NCBI RefSeq assembly: GCF_022180365.1
Contig: NZ_BQKV01000031.1
Span: forward strand, 1-36,278
DNA length: 36,278 bases
Reading direction: 5' to 3'
From: Faecalibacterium gallinarum
GTDB taxonomy: Bacteria > Bacillota > Clostridia > Oscillospirales > Ruminococcaceae
Made by a program: the position numbers and the translations under genes. Each line of letters begins with the position of its first letter. Position 1 is the stretch's first letter. The notes beneath the pieces were generated by a model that made no database searches, was not told the origin of the DNA, and saw nothing but the letters and a program-made list of their open reading frames with translations. Positions 16,694 through 24,405 of the stretch are shown in pieces.

Positions 16694-17725
16694 ATGGCCA
16701 CACGCTGCGGGGATACCCTGCTGTTTGCACAGCCGCCGGTGATCGCGGCCCGGGCCGCCATCGGCGGCAAAAAGGAGAGCCTGAGCCCCCTGGCCGGGGG
16801 CTTCGACGAGCTTTACTCCGACAATTTTTTCGGCCAGAAAAGCTGGGAGGCCGCTGAGACCGAGCTGGCCCTCCGCACCGCCCGGCTCTGCCTGAAAAAA
16901 GCCGGCACCACCGAAAAACAGGTGAGCCTGGCCCTGGCAGGGGATTTGCAGGCCCAGTGCACCGGCTCAGGCTATGCCATGCGGGGGTTGGACATCCCCT
17001 TTGCAGGGGTGTTCGGGGCGTGCAGCACCATGGCCGAGGCCCTGGGGCTGGGGGCCTGCCTCACCAGCGCCGGGCTGGCCGACGGGGTGCTGGCCATGGC
17101 ATCCAGCCACTTCTGCGCAGCGGAACGGCAGTTCCGCACCCCCTTGAGCTATGGCGCAGTCCGCACCCCCACCGCCCAGTGGACCGCCACGGCGGCGGGC
17201 TGCTGCCTGCTCCGCCCCACCGGCAAGGGGGTGGGCGTCCGGGCGGTGACCTTCGGGCGGGTGGTGGACTACCAGATCAAGGACATTACCAACATGGGGG
17301 CAGCCATGGCCCCGGCAGCGGCTTCCACCCTGCTGCACTATCTGCGGGACACCGGCACCGCCCCCGACGAGCTGGACTGCATCTTTACCGGAGATCTGGG
17401 CCAGGTGGGCAGCCAGCTGCTGGCCGAGCTGCTGGCCGCCGAGGGACTGCTGCTCACCAATCACGCCGACTGCGGCTGCCTGCTCTACAAGGGCCAGGAG
17501 AAAACCGTCCGCAGCGGCGGCTCGGGGCCGGGCTGCTGCGCCGGGGTACTGTGCAGCCACATCCTGCCCCAGTTGGAAGGGCACAAGATGCGGCGGGTGG
17601 TGTTCATCGCCACCGGGGCCCTCATGAGCCAGACCACCTTTTTACAGAAAGAGAGCATCCCCGCGGTGGCCCACCTGGTGGAGCTGCGGGCCCCGGGGGA
17701 AGGCGCGGAGGAGAAAAAGCCATGA
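16694..17725 (+). CDS. spoVAD: Stage V sporulation protein AD
   Basis: A 343-residue thiolase-fold protein of the SpoVAD family, the soluble component that binds dipicolinic acid at the forespore membrane. Seen: the N-terminal DTLLFAQPPVIAARAAIGGK, the thiolase-like FGACSTMAEALGLG around the nominal active-site Cys, SHFCAAERQFRTPL, and C-terminal GSGPGCCAGVL. The ATG at 16694 is chosen over upstream GTG 16631 because AAAAGGAGG lies eight bases before it and the family N-terminus starts there. Its stop overlaps the spoVAE start by four bases. The length is close to the family's. Confidence 0.96.
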   Translation: MATRCGDTLLFAQPPVIAARAAIGGKKESLSPLAGGFDELYSDNFFGQKSWEAAETELALRTARLCLKKAGTTEKQVSLALAGDLQAQCTGSGYAMRGLDIPFAGVFGACSTMAEALGLGACLTSAGLADGVLAMASSHFCAAERQFRTPLSYGAVRTPTAQWTATAAGCCLLRPTGKGVGVRAVTFGRVVDYQIKDITNMGAAMAPAAASTLLHYLRDTGTAPDELDCIFTGDLGQVGSQLLAELLAAEGLLLTNHADCGCLLYKGQEKTVRSGGSGPGCCAGVLCSHILPQLEGHKMRRVVFIATGALMSQTTFLQKESIPAVAHLVELRAPGEGAEEKKP

Positions 17726-18081
17726 TGATCTATCTATGGGCATTCCTGGTGGGGGGCGCCCTCTGTGCAGTGGGGCAGCTGCTGATCGACCTGACCAGCC
17801 TGACCCCCGCCCGCATCCTCACCGGTTACGTCATCGCCGGGGTAATCCTCTCGGCCATCGGTTTTTACGGGCCTTTGGTGGAGTTCGCGGGCAGCGGGGC
17901 CAGCGTCCCCCTGCTGGGCTTCGGGCACCTGATGGCCCAGGGGGTCCAGAAAGCCGTGGCGGAGCAGGGGCTTTTGGGCTGCCTGACCGGCGGGCTGACG
18001 GCGGGCGCAGCGGGCATCACCGCCAGTCTGGTCTGCGGCGCCATCGCCGCCCTGCTGGGCAAAAGCCACGACCAGAACTGA
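17722..18081 (+). CDS. spoVAE: Stage V sporulation protein AE (SpoVAEB type)
   Basis: A 119-residue membrane protein with about four hydrophobic segments and the family motifs GALCAVGQLLID, TPARILTGYVIAGV, FAGSGASVPLLGFGHLMAQG and a glycine-rich end. It is part of the dipicolinic acid channel with SpoVAC and SpoVAD. Translation is coupled: its ATG overlaps the spoVAD stop (ATGA), with GGAGGAG upstream. No spoVAA, AB, AEA or AF genes are nearby, which is the reduced clostridial arrangement. Confidence 0.95.
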   Translation: MMIYLWAFLVGGALCAVGQLLIDLTSLTPARILTGYVIAGVILSAIGFYGPLVEFAGSGASVPLLGFGHLMAQGVQKAVAEQGLLGCLTGGLTAGAAGITASLVCGAIAALLGKSHDQN

Positions 18082-18186
18082 ATTTTTCACGCTTCATCGC
18101 CATAGGCGACGGGCTGCGCCCTCTTTCGCGCCCGGGGGCTGGTAGGATAAGGCCAGCAACCCCTGGACGAAAGGAGGCTTTTCCCC

Positions 18187-18474
18187 ATGGATCTTGAGCA
18201 CACCCTTTTGAAGCTGGGCGCGGCGGCGCTGGCGGCTGCCTTCTGGCAGAAAGCCGCCTTCTGGGCCGCCCTGGGCCTGGCTGGTACATGGATCGGCATC
18301 CCGGCGGCGCCCCCGCTGGGGGCCCTGGGGCTGGCGGCGGCCCTCCTCACCGCACTGGGGCTGGGCTGGCTCTGGCTGCCGCCGCCCCTGCCTCTGCCCC
18401 CTGAAACCCTGCTGGAGCCGCCCGAGCCCTGCCCTCTCCGGCTGGCGGACCTCTGCACGGCGGAATGTGTTTGA
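18187..18474 (+). CDS. Small hydrophobic protein, unrecognised
   Basis: A 95-residue reading frame starting with ATG after a strong AAAGGAGG (about 9 bases spacing), 105 bases downstream of spoVAE on the same strand. It encodes two or three Leu/Ala-rich membrane segments (roughly 8-32 and 42-68), then a Pro-rich stretch (PPPLPLPPE) and a Cys-containing tail (PLRLADLCTAECV). No family recognised. The strand is very GC-rich and other frames are also open, so composition is weak evidence; the ribosome site, position after spoVA and the terminator directly behind it favour a real gene. Confidence 0.55.
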   Translation: MDLEHTLLKLGAAALAAAFWQKAAFWAALGLAGTWIGIPAAPPLGALGLAAALLTALGLGWLWLPPPLPLPPETLLEPPEPCPLRLADLCTAECV

Positions 18475-18491
18475 CCCCGCCGGCGAACAGA

Positions 18492-18530
18492 CAAAAGCCC
18501 CTGCACCCGAAACCGGGCGCAGGGGCTTTG
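18492..18530. terminator. Bidirectional terminator between the spoVA group and rpsT
   Basis: A long stem pairing aaagcccctgc (about 18493-18504) with gcaggggcttt (about 18519-18529), extended inward by cccg/cggg. A-rich on the left and T-rich on the right, so it serves both converging transcription units. Confidence 0.85.
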
Positions 18531-18554
18531 TTCGTCAGATATCAGTACTCGGGA

Positions 18555-18815
18555 TCAAGCGGTCTTGTTGGCACGCTTGGCCAGACGGCTGATCTTGCGA
18601 GAAGCGGTGTTCTTCTTCAGCACACCCTTAGCGCGAGCCTTGTCGATCGCGGAAACAGCAGCCAGGACGGTTGCGTCCTTGTCAGCGGCTTTAGCATCGA
18701 TGGCAGCGTTTGCCTTCTTGACGACTGTTTTCAGGTTGGTCTTAATGGCCTTGTTGTGAGCCTGCTCGGATGCAGCCTGCACGACGCGGTCCTTCTGAGA
18801 TTTAATGTTAGGCAT
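18555..18815 (-). CDS. rpsT: 30S ribosomal protein S20
   Basis: An 86-residue, Lys/Ala-rich helical protein that binds 16S rRNA near the 5' domain and helix 44. Seen: the conserved start MPNIKSQKDRV, TNLKTVVKKANAAI in the middle, and GVLKKNTASRKISRLAKRAN at the end. The ATG at 18815 is chosen over an upstream in-frame start at 18824 because AAGGAGGTG lies six bases before it and the family begins MPNIKS. It has a sigma-A promoter at 18854-18882, divergent from gpr; rpsT next to gpr is a common clostridial order. Confidence 0.98.
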   Translation of the reverse strand: MPNIKSQKDRVVQAASEQAHNKAIKTNLKTVVKKANAAIDAKAADKDATVLAAVSAIDKARAKGVLKKNTASRKISRLAKRANKTA

Positions 18816-18853
18816 TCGTTCCACCTCCTTGGCTACCTATAACAGCGCATCTT

Positions 18854-18882
18854 ATGATACCATATTTGCCGAACCAGCGCAA
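18854..18882 (-). promoter_or_regulatory. Sigma-A promoter of rpsT
   Basis: On the minus strand TTGCGC (plus 18877-18882), a 17-base spacer and TATCAT (plus 18854-18859), about 40 bases upstream of the rpsT ATG. Confidence 0.7.
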
Positions 18883-18962
18883 GCTTTTTTTGAATTTTGT
18901 TTAGAAATTTTTTCTTTTTCCCAGACTTAGGGCAGAGAAAGCAGGCAAAAGGAGAAAAAACC

Positions 18963-19751
18963 ATGCGTTATACCGATATGGCCGACGAATTATTCGGCGC
19001 CGACACCGCCCCCGAAGAACTCTCGGGGGTGCGGCTGGCCACCATGCGGCGGGGCGGGGTGACGGTGACCCGGGTCGAGATCGCCCGGGACGGGCTGCCC
19101 CGGCCCCGGGGGAGGTATGTCACCCTGGAAGTACCCAACGTCAGCGTGCTGGACGAGCGGGACAGCGCCGTCATCGAGATGACTGCCACCGAGCTGCGGG
19201 CCCTGCTGCCCCCCGAGGGCCCGGTGCTGGTGCTGGGGGTGGGCAACCGCCGGGTCACCGCCGACGCCCTGGGCCCCCGCACCGCCCAGAAAGTCCTGGT
19301 AACCATGGGCCCGGCCCACAAGCTCCCCCTGAAAGGGATCCGCCCGGTGGCGGCGGTGGCCCCGGGGGTGGCCGCCGCCACCGGCATGAGCCTCCAGCAG
19401 CTGGCCGCCGCCCTGGTGGCCACCGTCCGCCCGGCGGCTCTGGTCTGCGTGGACAGCCTCTGTTCGGCCGAGCCCGAGCGGCTGGGCCGGACCATCCAGC
19501 TGTCGGACACCGGTCTTGTGCCCGCCCAACCCGACAACGCCCGCCACCTGGACGCGGCCCGGCTGGGCCTGCCGGTAATCGCGGCGGGCATCCCCACCCT
19601 GATGGAATCCACCGAAAGCCGGGCCCTGGTGGTCACCCCCCGGGACCTGGACGCCGTCATCGCCCACGGGGCTGCCCTGCTGGGGGCGGCCATCAACCGG
19701 GCTCTTCAGCCCCGGCTGAGCCTGGCCCAGCTCTGTTGGCTGGCAGACTGA
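18963..19751 (+). CDS. gpr: Germination protease GPR (A25), short form
   Basis: A 262-residue relative of the spore protease that degrades small acid-soluble proteins at germination. The two catalytic-type Asp residues are in place: Asp101 in NRRVTADALGPRT and Asp164 in VCVDSLCSAEPERLG, followed by the family's TIQLSDTGL. It is shorter than the usual 290-370 residues. The propeptide region is reduced, and the GSGVGN-type motif after SDTG is replaced by PAQPDNARH. The ATG at 18963 has AAAAGGAGAAA before it. It is followed by spoIIP, the usual partner. A divergent but probably active GPR is the simplest reading. Confidence 0.88.
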   Translation: MRYTDMADELFGADTAPEELSGVRLATMRRGGVTVTRVEIARDGLPRPRGRYVTLEVPNVSVLDERDSAVIEMTATELRALLPPEGPVLVLGVGNRRVTADALGPRTAQKVLVTMGPAHKLPLKGIRPVAAVAPGVAAATGMSLQQLAAALVATVRPAALVCVDSLCSAEPERLGRTIQLSDTGLVPAQPDNARHLDAARLGLPVIAAGIPTLMESTESRALVVTPRDLDAVIAHGAALLGAAINRALQPRLSLAQLCWLAD

Positions 19752-19830
19752 GAGGCATAACCCCCCGCCCCCGCGCATACATCTGCTAAAGAGGCCCCAG
19801 GCCCGGGCAGAAGTGCAGGAGGTGCAGCGG

Positions 19831-20973
19831 ATGCGGGAAAAGCCACGGAAATTTGAATCAATCTACACCGAGGGGAGCGGGACATGGCCTGCGGCTCTGG
19901 TGGCCGCCGGGCTGATGCTGGCCCTGGTGCTGGGGGCCCGGGGCACCGCCCTGGCCCTGGCGGGGGCGCTGGTGGGGCCCTTGCCCGCCGCCCAGACCGC
20001 CCTGGCTCTGGGGTACAGCCAGATGGAGCAGGCCGCCCAGAGCACCCCGGCCCCCGCCAGCGAAGCAGCGCCGGCCTCGTCGGCGGCCTCTTCTCTCGTT
20101 CAGGCGGCGGGGGGCATCCCGGACATCGCCCAGTATCTGGTCGCCCTTTTGGGGGAGGACGCCCGCCCCGCGGGGGCCGGGGCCGTCCGGGAAACAAACT
20201 ACGGCCAGGGCACAGGGGACAAGTATATCCCCTGCAAGGCGGGGACCATTAAAAACAACACCAGCATTTCCGCCGCCGATGTGGCCAGCGAGATCCAGAA
20301 CCCGCTGCCCTTCAACATCGAGCTGAACAGCGCCGAGCCCCAGGTTTTGGTAATGCACACCCACGCCACCGAGAGCTACCGGATGTCGGAGGGTCTCTGG
20401 TACGATCCCGCCGACACCTCCCGGAACACCGACACCGCCTACAATATGTGTGCGGTGGGGCGGGTCATCACCGACACCCTCAACGCGGCGGGAATCAACA
20501 CCCTCCACGATGAGACTCTGAACGACTACCCCAGCTACACCGGCAGCTACGACAATAGCCGGGCGGTAGTGCAGCAGTATCTGGCCCAGTACCCCAGCAT
20601 CAAGATCGTGCTGGACGTCCACCGGGACGCCATCGAGTCGGACGGCACCCGGATGGCCCCGGTGGTGACGGTGGACGGGCGGAAAGCCGCCCAGGTCATG
20701 CTGATCTGCGGCTGCGACAATGGCTCCACCGTAAAGTTGCCCAACTGGCGGCAGAACCTCCGGTTTGCCGCCGCCTGGGAGTCCGCCATGGAGGGGATGT
20801 ACCCCGGATTCACCCGGCCGGTGCTCTTCAGCTATCGGTTCTATAACCAGGACCTGACCACCGGCAGCCTGCTGATCGAGATCGGGGGCCACGGCAACAA
20901 CCTGAACGAGGCCCTTTACGCCGGGCAGCTGGCCGCCAACGCCCTTGCCGCCCTTTTGACCGGCGCGGCTTGA
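19831..20973 (+). CDS. spoIIP: Stage II sporulation protein P (zinc amidase/endopeptidase)
   Basis: A 380-residue membrane-anchored peptidoglycan hydrolase that works with SpoIID and SpoIIM in engulfment. One membrane segment lies at about 22-45; a Pro/Ala/Ser linker follows; the SpoIIP domain covers about 150-375. Zinc and catalytic residues are seen in VLVMHTHATESY, VLDVHRDAIESDG and LLIEIGGHGNNLNEA (Glu). The ATG at 19831 is preferred over GTG 19813, since AGGAGGTG lies between them, six bases before the ATG. It follows gpr by 79 bases. Its stop codon overlaps the -35 of the asnS promoter. Confidence 0.95.
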   Translation: MREKPRKFESIYTEGSGTWPAALVAAGLMLALVLGARGTALALAGALVGPLPAAQTALALGYSQMEQAAQSTPAPASEAAPASSAASSLVQAAGGIPDIAQYLVALLGEDARPAGAGAVRETNYGQGTGDKYIPCKAGTIKNNTSISAADVASEIQNPLPFNIELNSAEPQVLVMHTHATESYRMSEGLWYDPADTSRNTDTAYNMCAVGRVITDTLNAAGINTLHDETLNDYPSYTGSYDNSRAVVQQYLAQYPSIKIVLDVHRDAIESDGTRMAPVVTVDGRKAAQVMLICGCDNGSTVKLPNWRQNLRFAAAWESAMEGMYPGFTRPVLFSYRFYNQDLTTGSLLIEIGGHGNNLNEALYAGQLAANALAALLTGAA

Positions 20974-20998
20974 CAAAAGCCCGTCCATGTGCTATTTT
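20970..20998 (+). promoter_or_regulatory. Sigma-A promoter of the T-box/asnS unit
   Basis: Perfect TTGACA (20970-20975), a 17-base spacer and TATTTT (20993-20998). The -35 includes the spoIIP stop codon. Confidence 0.75.
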
Positions 20999-21004
20999 TT
21001 GAGA

Positions 21005-21293
21005 TACCCAAAAGCAAAGATCGGGAAAAGTAGCGCGCCTCCACACGCCACAGAGAGCCGGCAGAGCTGAGAGCCGGTGCGTGCCGCGCGGGAAGAACAC
21101 CCGGGAGCTGCAAGCTGAACCACGGCGGGTTTCATCACTCCGCCGCCAGTAGGCGCGCCGCAGGCCCAGCGTTAGAGGGGCAGCGCTTTTGCGAGCGCGT
21201 AAGTGACCGGCCCGGCCGGTAATTCAGGTGGCACCGCGGACATTACAAGACAGCTTGTTCGCCCTGAAATTTCAGGGAAAAAGCTGTCTTTTT
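21005..21293 (+). promoter_or_regulatory. T-box riboswitch (Asn specifier) controlling asnS
   Basis: A complete T-box leader fills the gene-free stretch 20974-21316. Stem I runs from about 21005 to 21105, with an AGTA-like box (GGAAAAGTAGC) and a purine-rich GA-type element (CAGAGAGCC). The likely specifier codon is AAC (21096-21098) in GAAGAACACC, followed by A as usual; AAC is an Asn codon and fits asnS downstream. The T-box sequence TTCAGGTGGCACCGCGG is at 21223-21239. The terminator stem pairs aagacagctt (21247-21256) with aagctgtctt (21281-21290) before TTT. Uncharged tRNA-Asn should favour the antiterminator and raise asnS expression. Confidence 0.95.
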
Positions 21294-21316
21294 ACTTTTT
21301 ATTGGAGGTTTTATCC

Positions 21317-22705
21317 ATGGAACGCACCGAGATCGCAGCCCTTTACAAGGACACCCCCGCCGACGGCACCGTTGTCACCGTCTGCGGCTGGGCCAAGAAC
21401 ATCCGGGACAGCAAGAACATCGGCTTCATCGCCCTGTCGGACGGCGGCTGCTTCAAGACCCTGCAAGTGGTCTTTGAGGCCGCAAAACTCTCGAACTACG
21501 AGGAAGTCGCCCATACCGGCCTGTACAGCAGCCTGAAGGTCACCGGCCGTCTGATCCTGACCCCCGAGGCCAAGCAGCCCTTTGAGGTCAACGCCGACTC
21601 CATCGAGATCCTGGGCGACTGCCCCGCCGAGGAGTACCCCCTGCAGAAAAAGAAGATGAGCATGGAGTATCTGCGCACCATGCCCACCCTGCGCCCCCGC
21701 ACCAACACCTTCAACGCCGTGTTCCGGGTGCGGAGCGTGGCGGCCTACGCCATCCACCGCTTCTTCCAGGAGAACGGCTTTGTCTACGCCCATTCCCCCC
21801 TGCTGACCGCCTCCGACTGTGAGGGCGCCGGCGAGATGTTCCGGGTCACCACCCTGGATCTGGACAACCTGCCCAAGACCGAGGAGGGCAAGGCCGATTA
21901 CAGCCAGGACTTCTTCGGCAAGCCGGTCAACCTGACCGTTTCCGGCCAGCTGGAGGCCGAGGCCATGGCCATGGCGTTCGGCAAGGTGTACACCTTCGGC
22001 CCCACTTTCCGGGCGGAGAAGAGCTTCACCACCCGGCACGCCGCCGAGTTCTGGATGATCGAGCCCGAAATGGCTTTCTGCGATCTGGCCGGCTATATGG
22101 ACGTGGCCGAGGCCATGACCAAGTATGTCATCCGCTATGTGCTGGACAACTGCCCCGATGAGATGGACTTCTTCAACAAGTTCATCGACAAGGGCCTGAT
22201 CGAGCGTCTGGAGCTGGTGGCAAACAGCGACTTCGGCCGGGTCAGCTACACCGAGGCGGTGGAGATCCTCAAGAAGAACAACAAGAAGTTCCAGTACCCC
22301 GTGGAGTGGGGCGTGGACATCCAGACCGAGCACGAGCGCTACCTGACCGAGGTGGTCTACAAGAAACCGGTCTTCGTCACCGACTACCCCAAGGAGATCA
22401 AGAGCTTCTATATGAAGCAGAACCCCGACGGCAAGACTGTGGCCGCCGCAGATATGCTGGTGCCCGGCATCGGCGAGCTGATCGGCGGCAGCCAGCGCGA
22501 GGAGAGCTACGAGAAGCTGGCCGCCCGGATGGACGGGCTGGGCCTGGACAAAGCCGCCTACGACTGGTATCTCGACCTGCGCAAGTTCGGCGGCGTGGAG
22601 CACGCAGGCTTTGGCGTGGGCTTCGAGCGGCTGCTGATGTACCTCACCGGCGTGCAGAACATCCGCGACGTGCTGCCCTTCCCCCGCACGGCCTACGGTT
22701 TCTGA
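21317..22705 (+). CDS. asnS: Asparaginyl-tRNA synthetase
   Basis: A 462-residue class IIb synthetase that charges tRNA-Asn. The N-terminal OB-fold anticodon domain (residues 15-105) contains [20 protein letters not shown]. The catalytic core has motif 1 around [19 protein letters not shown], motif 2 at [20 protein letters not shown], and motif 3 at [15 protein letters not shown]. Features such as [10 protein letters not shown] separate AsnRS from AspRS, and the AAC T-box upstream agrees. The ATG at 21317 has TTGGAGG nine bases ahead and starts the family N-terminus; the frame is open further up only through the T-box. Confidence 0.97.
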   Translation: MERTEIAALYKDTPADGTVVTVCGWAKNIRDSKNIGFIALSDGGCFKTLQVVFEAAKLSNYEEVAHTGLYSSLKVTGRLILTPEAKQPFEVNADSIEILGDCPAEEYPLQKKKMSMEYLRTMPTLRPRTNTFNAVFRVRSVAAYAIHRFFQENGFVYAHSPLLTASDCEGAGEMFRVTTLDLDNLPKTEEGKADYSQDFFGKPVNLTVSGQLEAEAMAMAFGKVYTFGPTFRAEKSFTTRHAAEFWMIEPEMAFCDLAGYMDVAEAMTKYVIRYVLDNCPDEMDFFNKFIDKGLIERLELVANSDFGRVSYTEAVEILKKNNKKFQYPVEWGVDIQTEHERYLTEVVYKKPVFVTDYPKEIKSFYMKQNPDGKTVAAADMLVPGIGELIGGSQREESYEKLAARMDGLGLDKAAYDWYLDLRKFGGVEHAGFGVGFERLLMYLTGVQNIRDVLPFPRTAYGF

Positions 22706-22729
22706 GCCTGAAATTTTATTGCACACCCC

Positions 22730-22756
22730 GCGGGCGGCCCCGGCCGCCCGCTTTTT
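22730..22756 (+). terminator. Terminator after asnS
   Basis: Stem gcgggcgg (22730-22737) with ccgcccgc (22744-22751) and a 6-base loop, followed by TTTTT. Confidence 0.88.
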
Positions 22757-22787
22757 GTTTGAATTTTCAACAAGGAGGCTCCTTTCT

Positions 22788-23834
22788 ATGGAAAACATTG
22801 CCCCGGCCCTGCTGGATTGGTTTTATAAAAACCGCCGCATCCTGCCTTTTCGCACCGACCCCAGCCCCTACCACGTCTGGCTGAGCGAGATCATGCTCCA
22901 GCAGACCCGAGTGGCGGCGGCCCTGCCCTATTACGAGCGCTTTCTCCGGGAGCTGCCCGACATCCCGGCCCTGGCGGCCTGCGACCCCGAAAAGCTCCAC
23001 AAGCTCTGGGAGGGGCTGGGCTATTACAGCCGGGTGCGGAACCTCCAGAAAGCCGCCCGGATCGTCTGTGAACAGTACGGCGGAGACCTGCCCGCCGACT
23101 ACGACGCTCTGCTGGCCCTGCCCGGCATCGGGGAGTACACCGCTGGGGCCATCGCCTCCATCAGTTTCGGGCTGGCTGTGCCCGCTGTGGACGGCAACGT
23201 CCTGCGGGTCTTTGCCCGGCTGTACAACGACGACGGGTTCATCACCGACCCGGCGGTGAAGCGTCTCTTTACCGCCCGGGTGATGGACCACCAGCCCCCC
23301 GACGCCCCGGGGGACTATAACCAGGCTTTGATGGAGCTGGGGGCGCTGGTCTGCCTGCCGGGGGGCGAACCTCTCTGCGGCCAGTGCCCCCTGGCGGACC
23401 TCTGCGCCGGGCGCAAGGCAGGCCGAGCCCGGGATCTGCCCCGGAAAGCCGTCCCCAAGGCCCGGAAACAGACAGAGGTCACGGTGATTCTGGCCGAGAG
23501 CCCCGAGGGCTGGCTGTTGCAGCAGCGGCCCCCCAAAGGCCTCTTGGCGGGGCTGTGGCAGCCCCTGACCTTCGAGGATACTCTTCTGGAGGGCCCCGGG
23601 GCGGTCCGGGATGCTCTGGAAGAATTGGGTCTGGACACAGGGGACCAGCCCCGCCCCCTGCCCGGGGCAAAGCATATTTTCAGCCACATTGAATGGCATC
23701 TCCACCTGTGGCGGGTGCAGCTGCCGGCTCAGCCCGCCCCCGCCGGGTGCGTCTGGGCCAGCTGCCAGGCCCTGCGGGAGGAGTACACCCTGCCCGGGGC
23801 GTTCAAGGCCTGCAAAAAAGAGATGGGGCTGTAA
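22788..23834 (+). CDS. mutY: A/G-specific adenine glycosylase MutY
   Basis: A 348-residue base-excision repair enzyme that removes adenine opposite 8-oxoguanine. Seen: catalytic Glu34 in WLSEIMLQQTRV, the helix-hairpin-helix LPGIGEYTAGAI (111-122) and Asp135 in PAVDGNVLRV. The 4Fe-4S cysteines are Cys189, Cys197, Cys200 and Cys206, in a C-x7-C-x2-C-x5-C spacing, one residue longer than in E. coli. The C-terminal NUDIX-like domain (about 225-345) recognises 8-oxoG. The ATG at 22788 has AAGGAGG in front. Probably transcribed alone after the asnS terminator. Confidence 0.96.
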   Translation: MENIAPALLDWFYKNRRILPFRTDPSPYHVWLSEIMLQQTRVAAALPYYERFLRELPDIPALAACDPEKLHKLWEGLGYYSRVRNLQKAARIVCEQYGGDLPADYDALLALPGIGEYTAGAIASISFGLAVPAVDGNVLRVFARLYNDDGFITDPAVKRLFTARVMDHQPPDAPGDYNQALMELGALVCLPGGEPLCGQCPLADLCAGRKAGRARDLPRKAVPKARKQTEVTVILAESPEGWLLQQRPPKGLLAGLWQPLTFEDTLLEGPGAVRDALEELGLDTGDQPRPLPGAKHIFSHIEWHLHLWRVQLPAQPAPAGCVWASCQALREEYTLPGAFKACKKEMGL

Positions 23835-23880
23835 TTTTCTTCAAAAACTGGAAAAACATCTGAAAATCCAGGGATTTTGG

Positions 23881-23909
23881 TTGTAATTTTGCGGCACAAC
23901 GGGTATAAT
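23881..23909 (+). promoter_or_regulatory. Sigma-A promoter of the small membrane protein gene
   Basis: TTGTAA (23881-23886), a 17-base spacer and perfect TATAAT (23904-23909), in an AT-rich gap after mutY. Confidence 0.75.
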
Positions 23910-23968
23910 AAGAATTATTCCAGGGGGCGGAGCAAGCCCGGATCCTGAGACGACGGAGGGTGATGCAA

Positions 23969-24310
23969 GTGTTCTTTTTGGTCAAAACTTCACTCCATAT
24001 GCTGACGGCGCTTTGGATGGTGCTCAAGCTTATGCTGCAAGTCACCCGCTGGAAACGATCGCTCAAACACTGTTTCGACCGGAAAAAGGAGAGTGCAAAA
24101 CCCATGAGAAAACCGTATCTGATCGCTGTTGTCGCCATGCTGGCCGCCGTTGCGGGTGCGCTGGCCGCTGTCGCCGTCTACCTGCGCCGCCGTGAGCAGG
24201 AGCTGGACGAGTACGAGCGGCTGCTGTTTGGGGAGGACGACGCCCTCGAGGCCGAGCCCGCCGAGGACGCCGCCGAGGAAACTGCGCCTGCGGAGGAGCC
24301 GGCAGAATAA
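23969..24310 (+). CDS. Small membrane protein with acidic tail, unrecognised
   Basis: The frame is open from 23960 to 24310. GTG 23969 is eight bases after GGAGGG and gives about 113 residues with two hydrophobic segments: a first near FFLVKTSLHMLTALWMVL, and a second at YLIAVVAMLAAVAGALAAVA followed by YLRRREQELDEYERLLFGED and an acidic Glu/Ala/Pro tail. ATG 23963 is too close to the GGAGGG. A second candidate, ATG 24104, has AAAAAGGAG about 12 bases before it and would give 68 residues with only the second segment. Third-position GC in 23969-24103 is intermediate, so the start is uncertain. No family recognised. Strong promoter upstream, strong terminator downstream. Confidence 0.65.
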   Translation: MFFLVKTSLHMLTALWMVLKLMLQVTRWKRSLKHCFDRKKESAKPMRKPYLIAVVAMLAAVAGALAAVAVYLRRREQELDEYERLLFGEDDALEAEPAEDAAEETAPAEEPAE

Positions 24311-24336
24311 ACCCGGCCGATTCCATCGGACATTCG

Positions 24337-24378
24337 GCGCACCAGAAGGTCTTGCGAGCCCTTTTGGTGCGCTTTTTT
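24337..24378 (+). terminator. Terminator after the small membrane protein gene
   Basis: A 13-bp stem with one G-U pair (gcgcaccagaagg at 24337-24349, ccttttggtgcgc at 24360-24372) followed by six T residues. Confidence 0.92.
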
Positions 24379-24405
24379 GGTATCCAAACGAGGGAGGAAA
24401 CGCCA

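Noticed and set aside
16002-16730. Upstream extension of the VanY-type frame
   Set aside because: It runs antisense through spoVAC; the ATG at 16001 starts a normal membrane anchor with a ribosome site.
23355-23408. MutY cluster cysteines with C-x7-C as a defect
   Set aside because: All four Cys are present and, as far as I recall, the longer first spacing occurs in other clostridial MutY proteins, so I treat it as normal variation.
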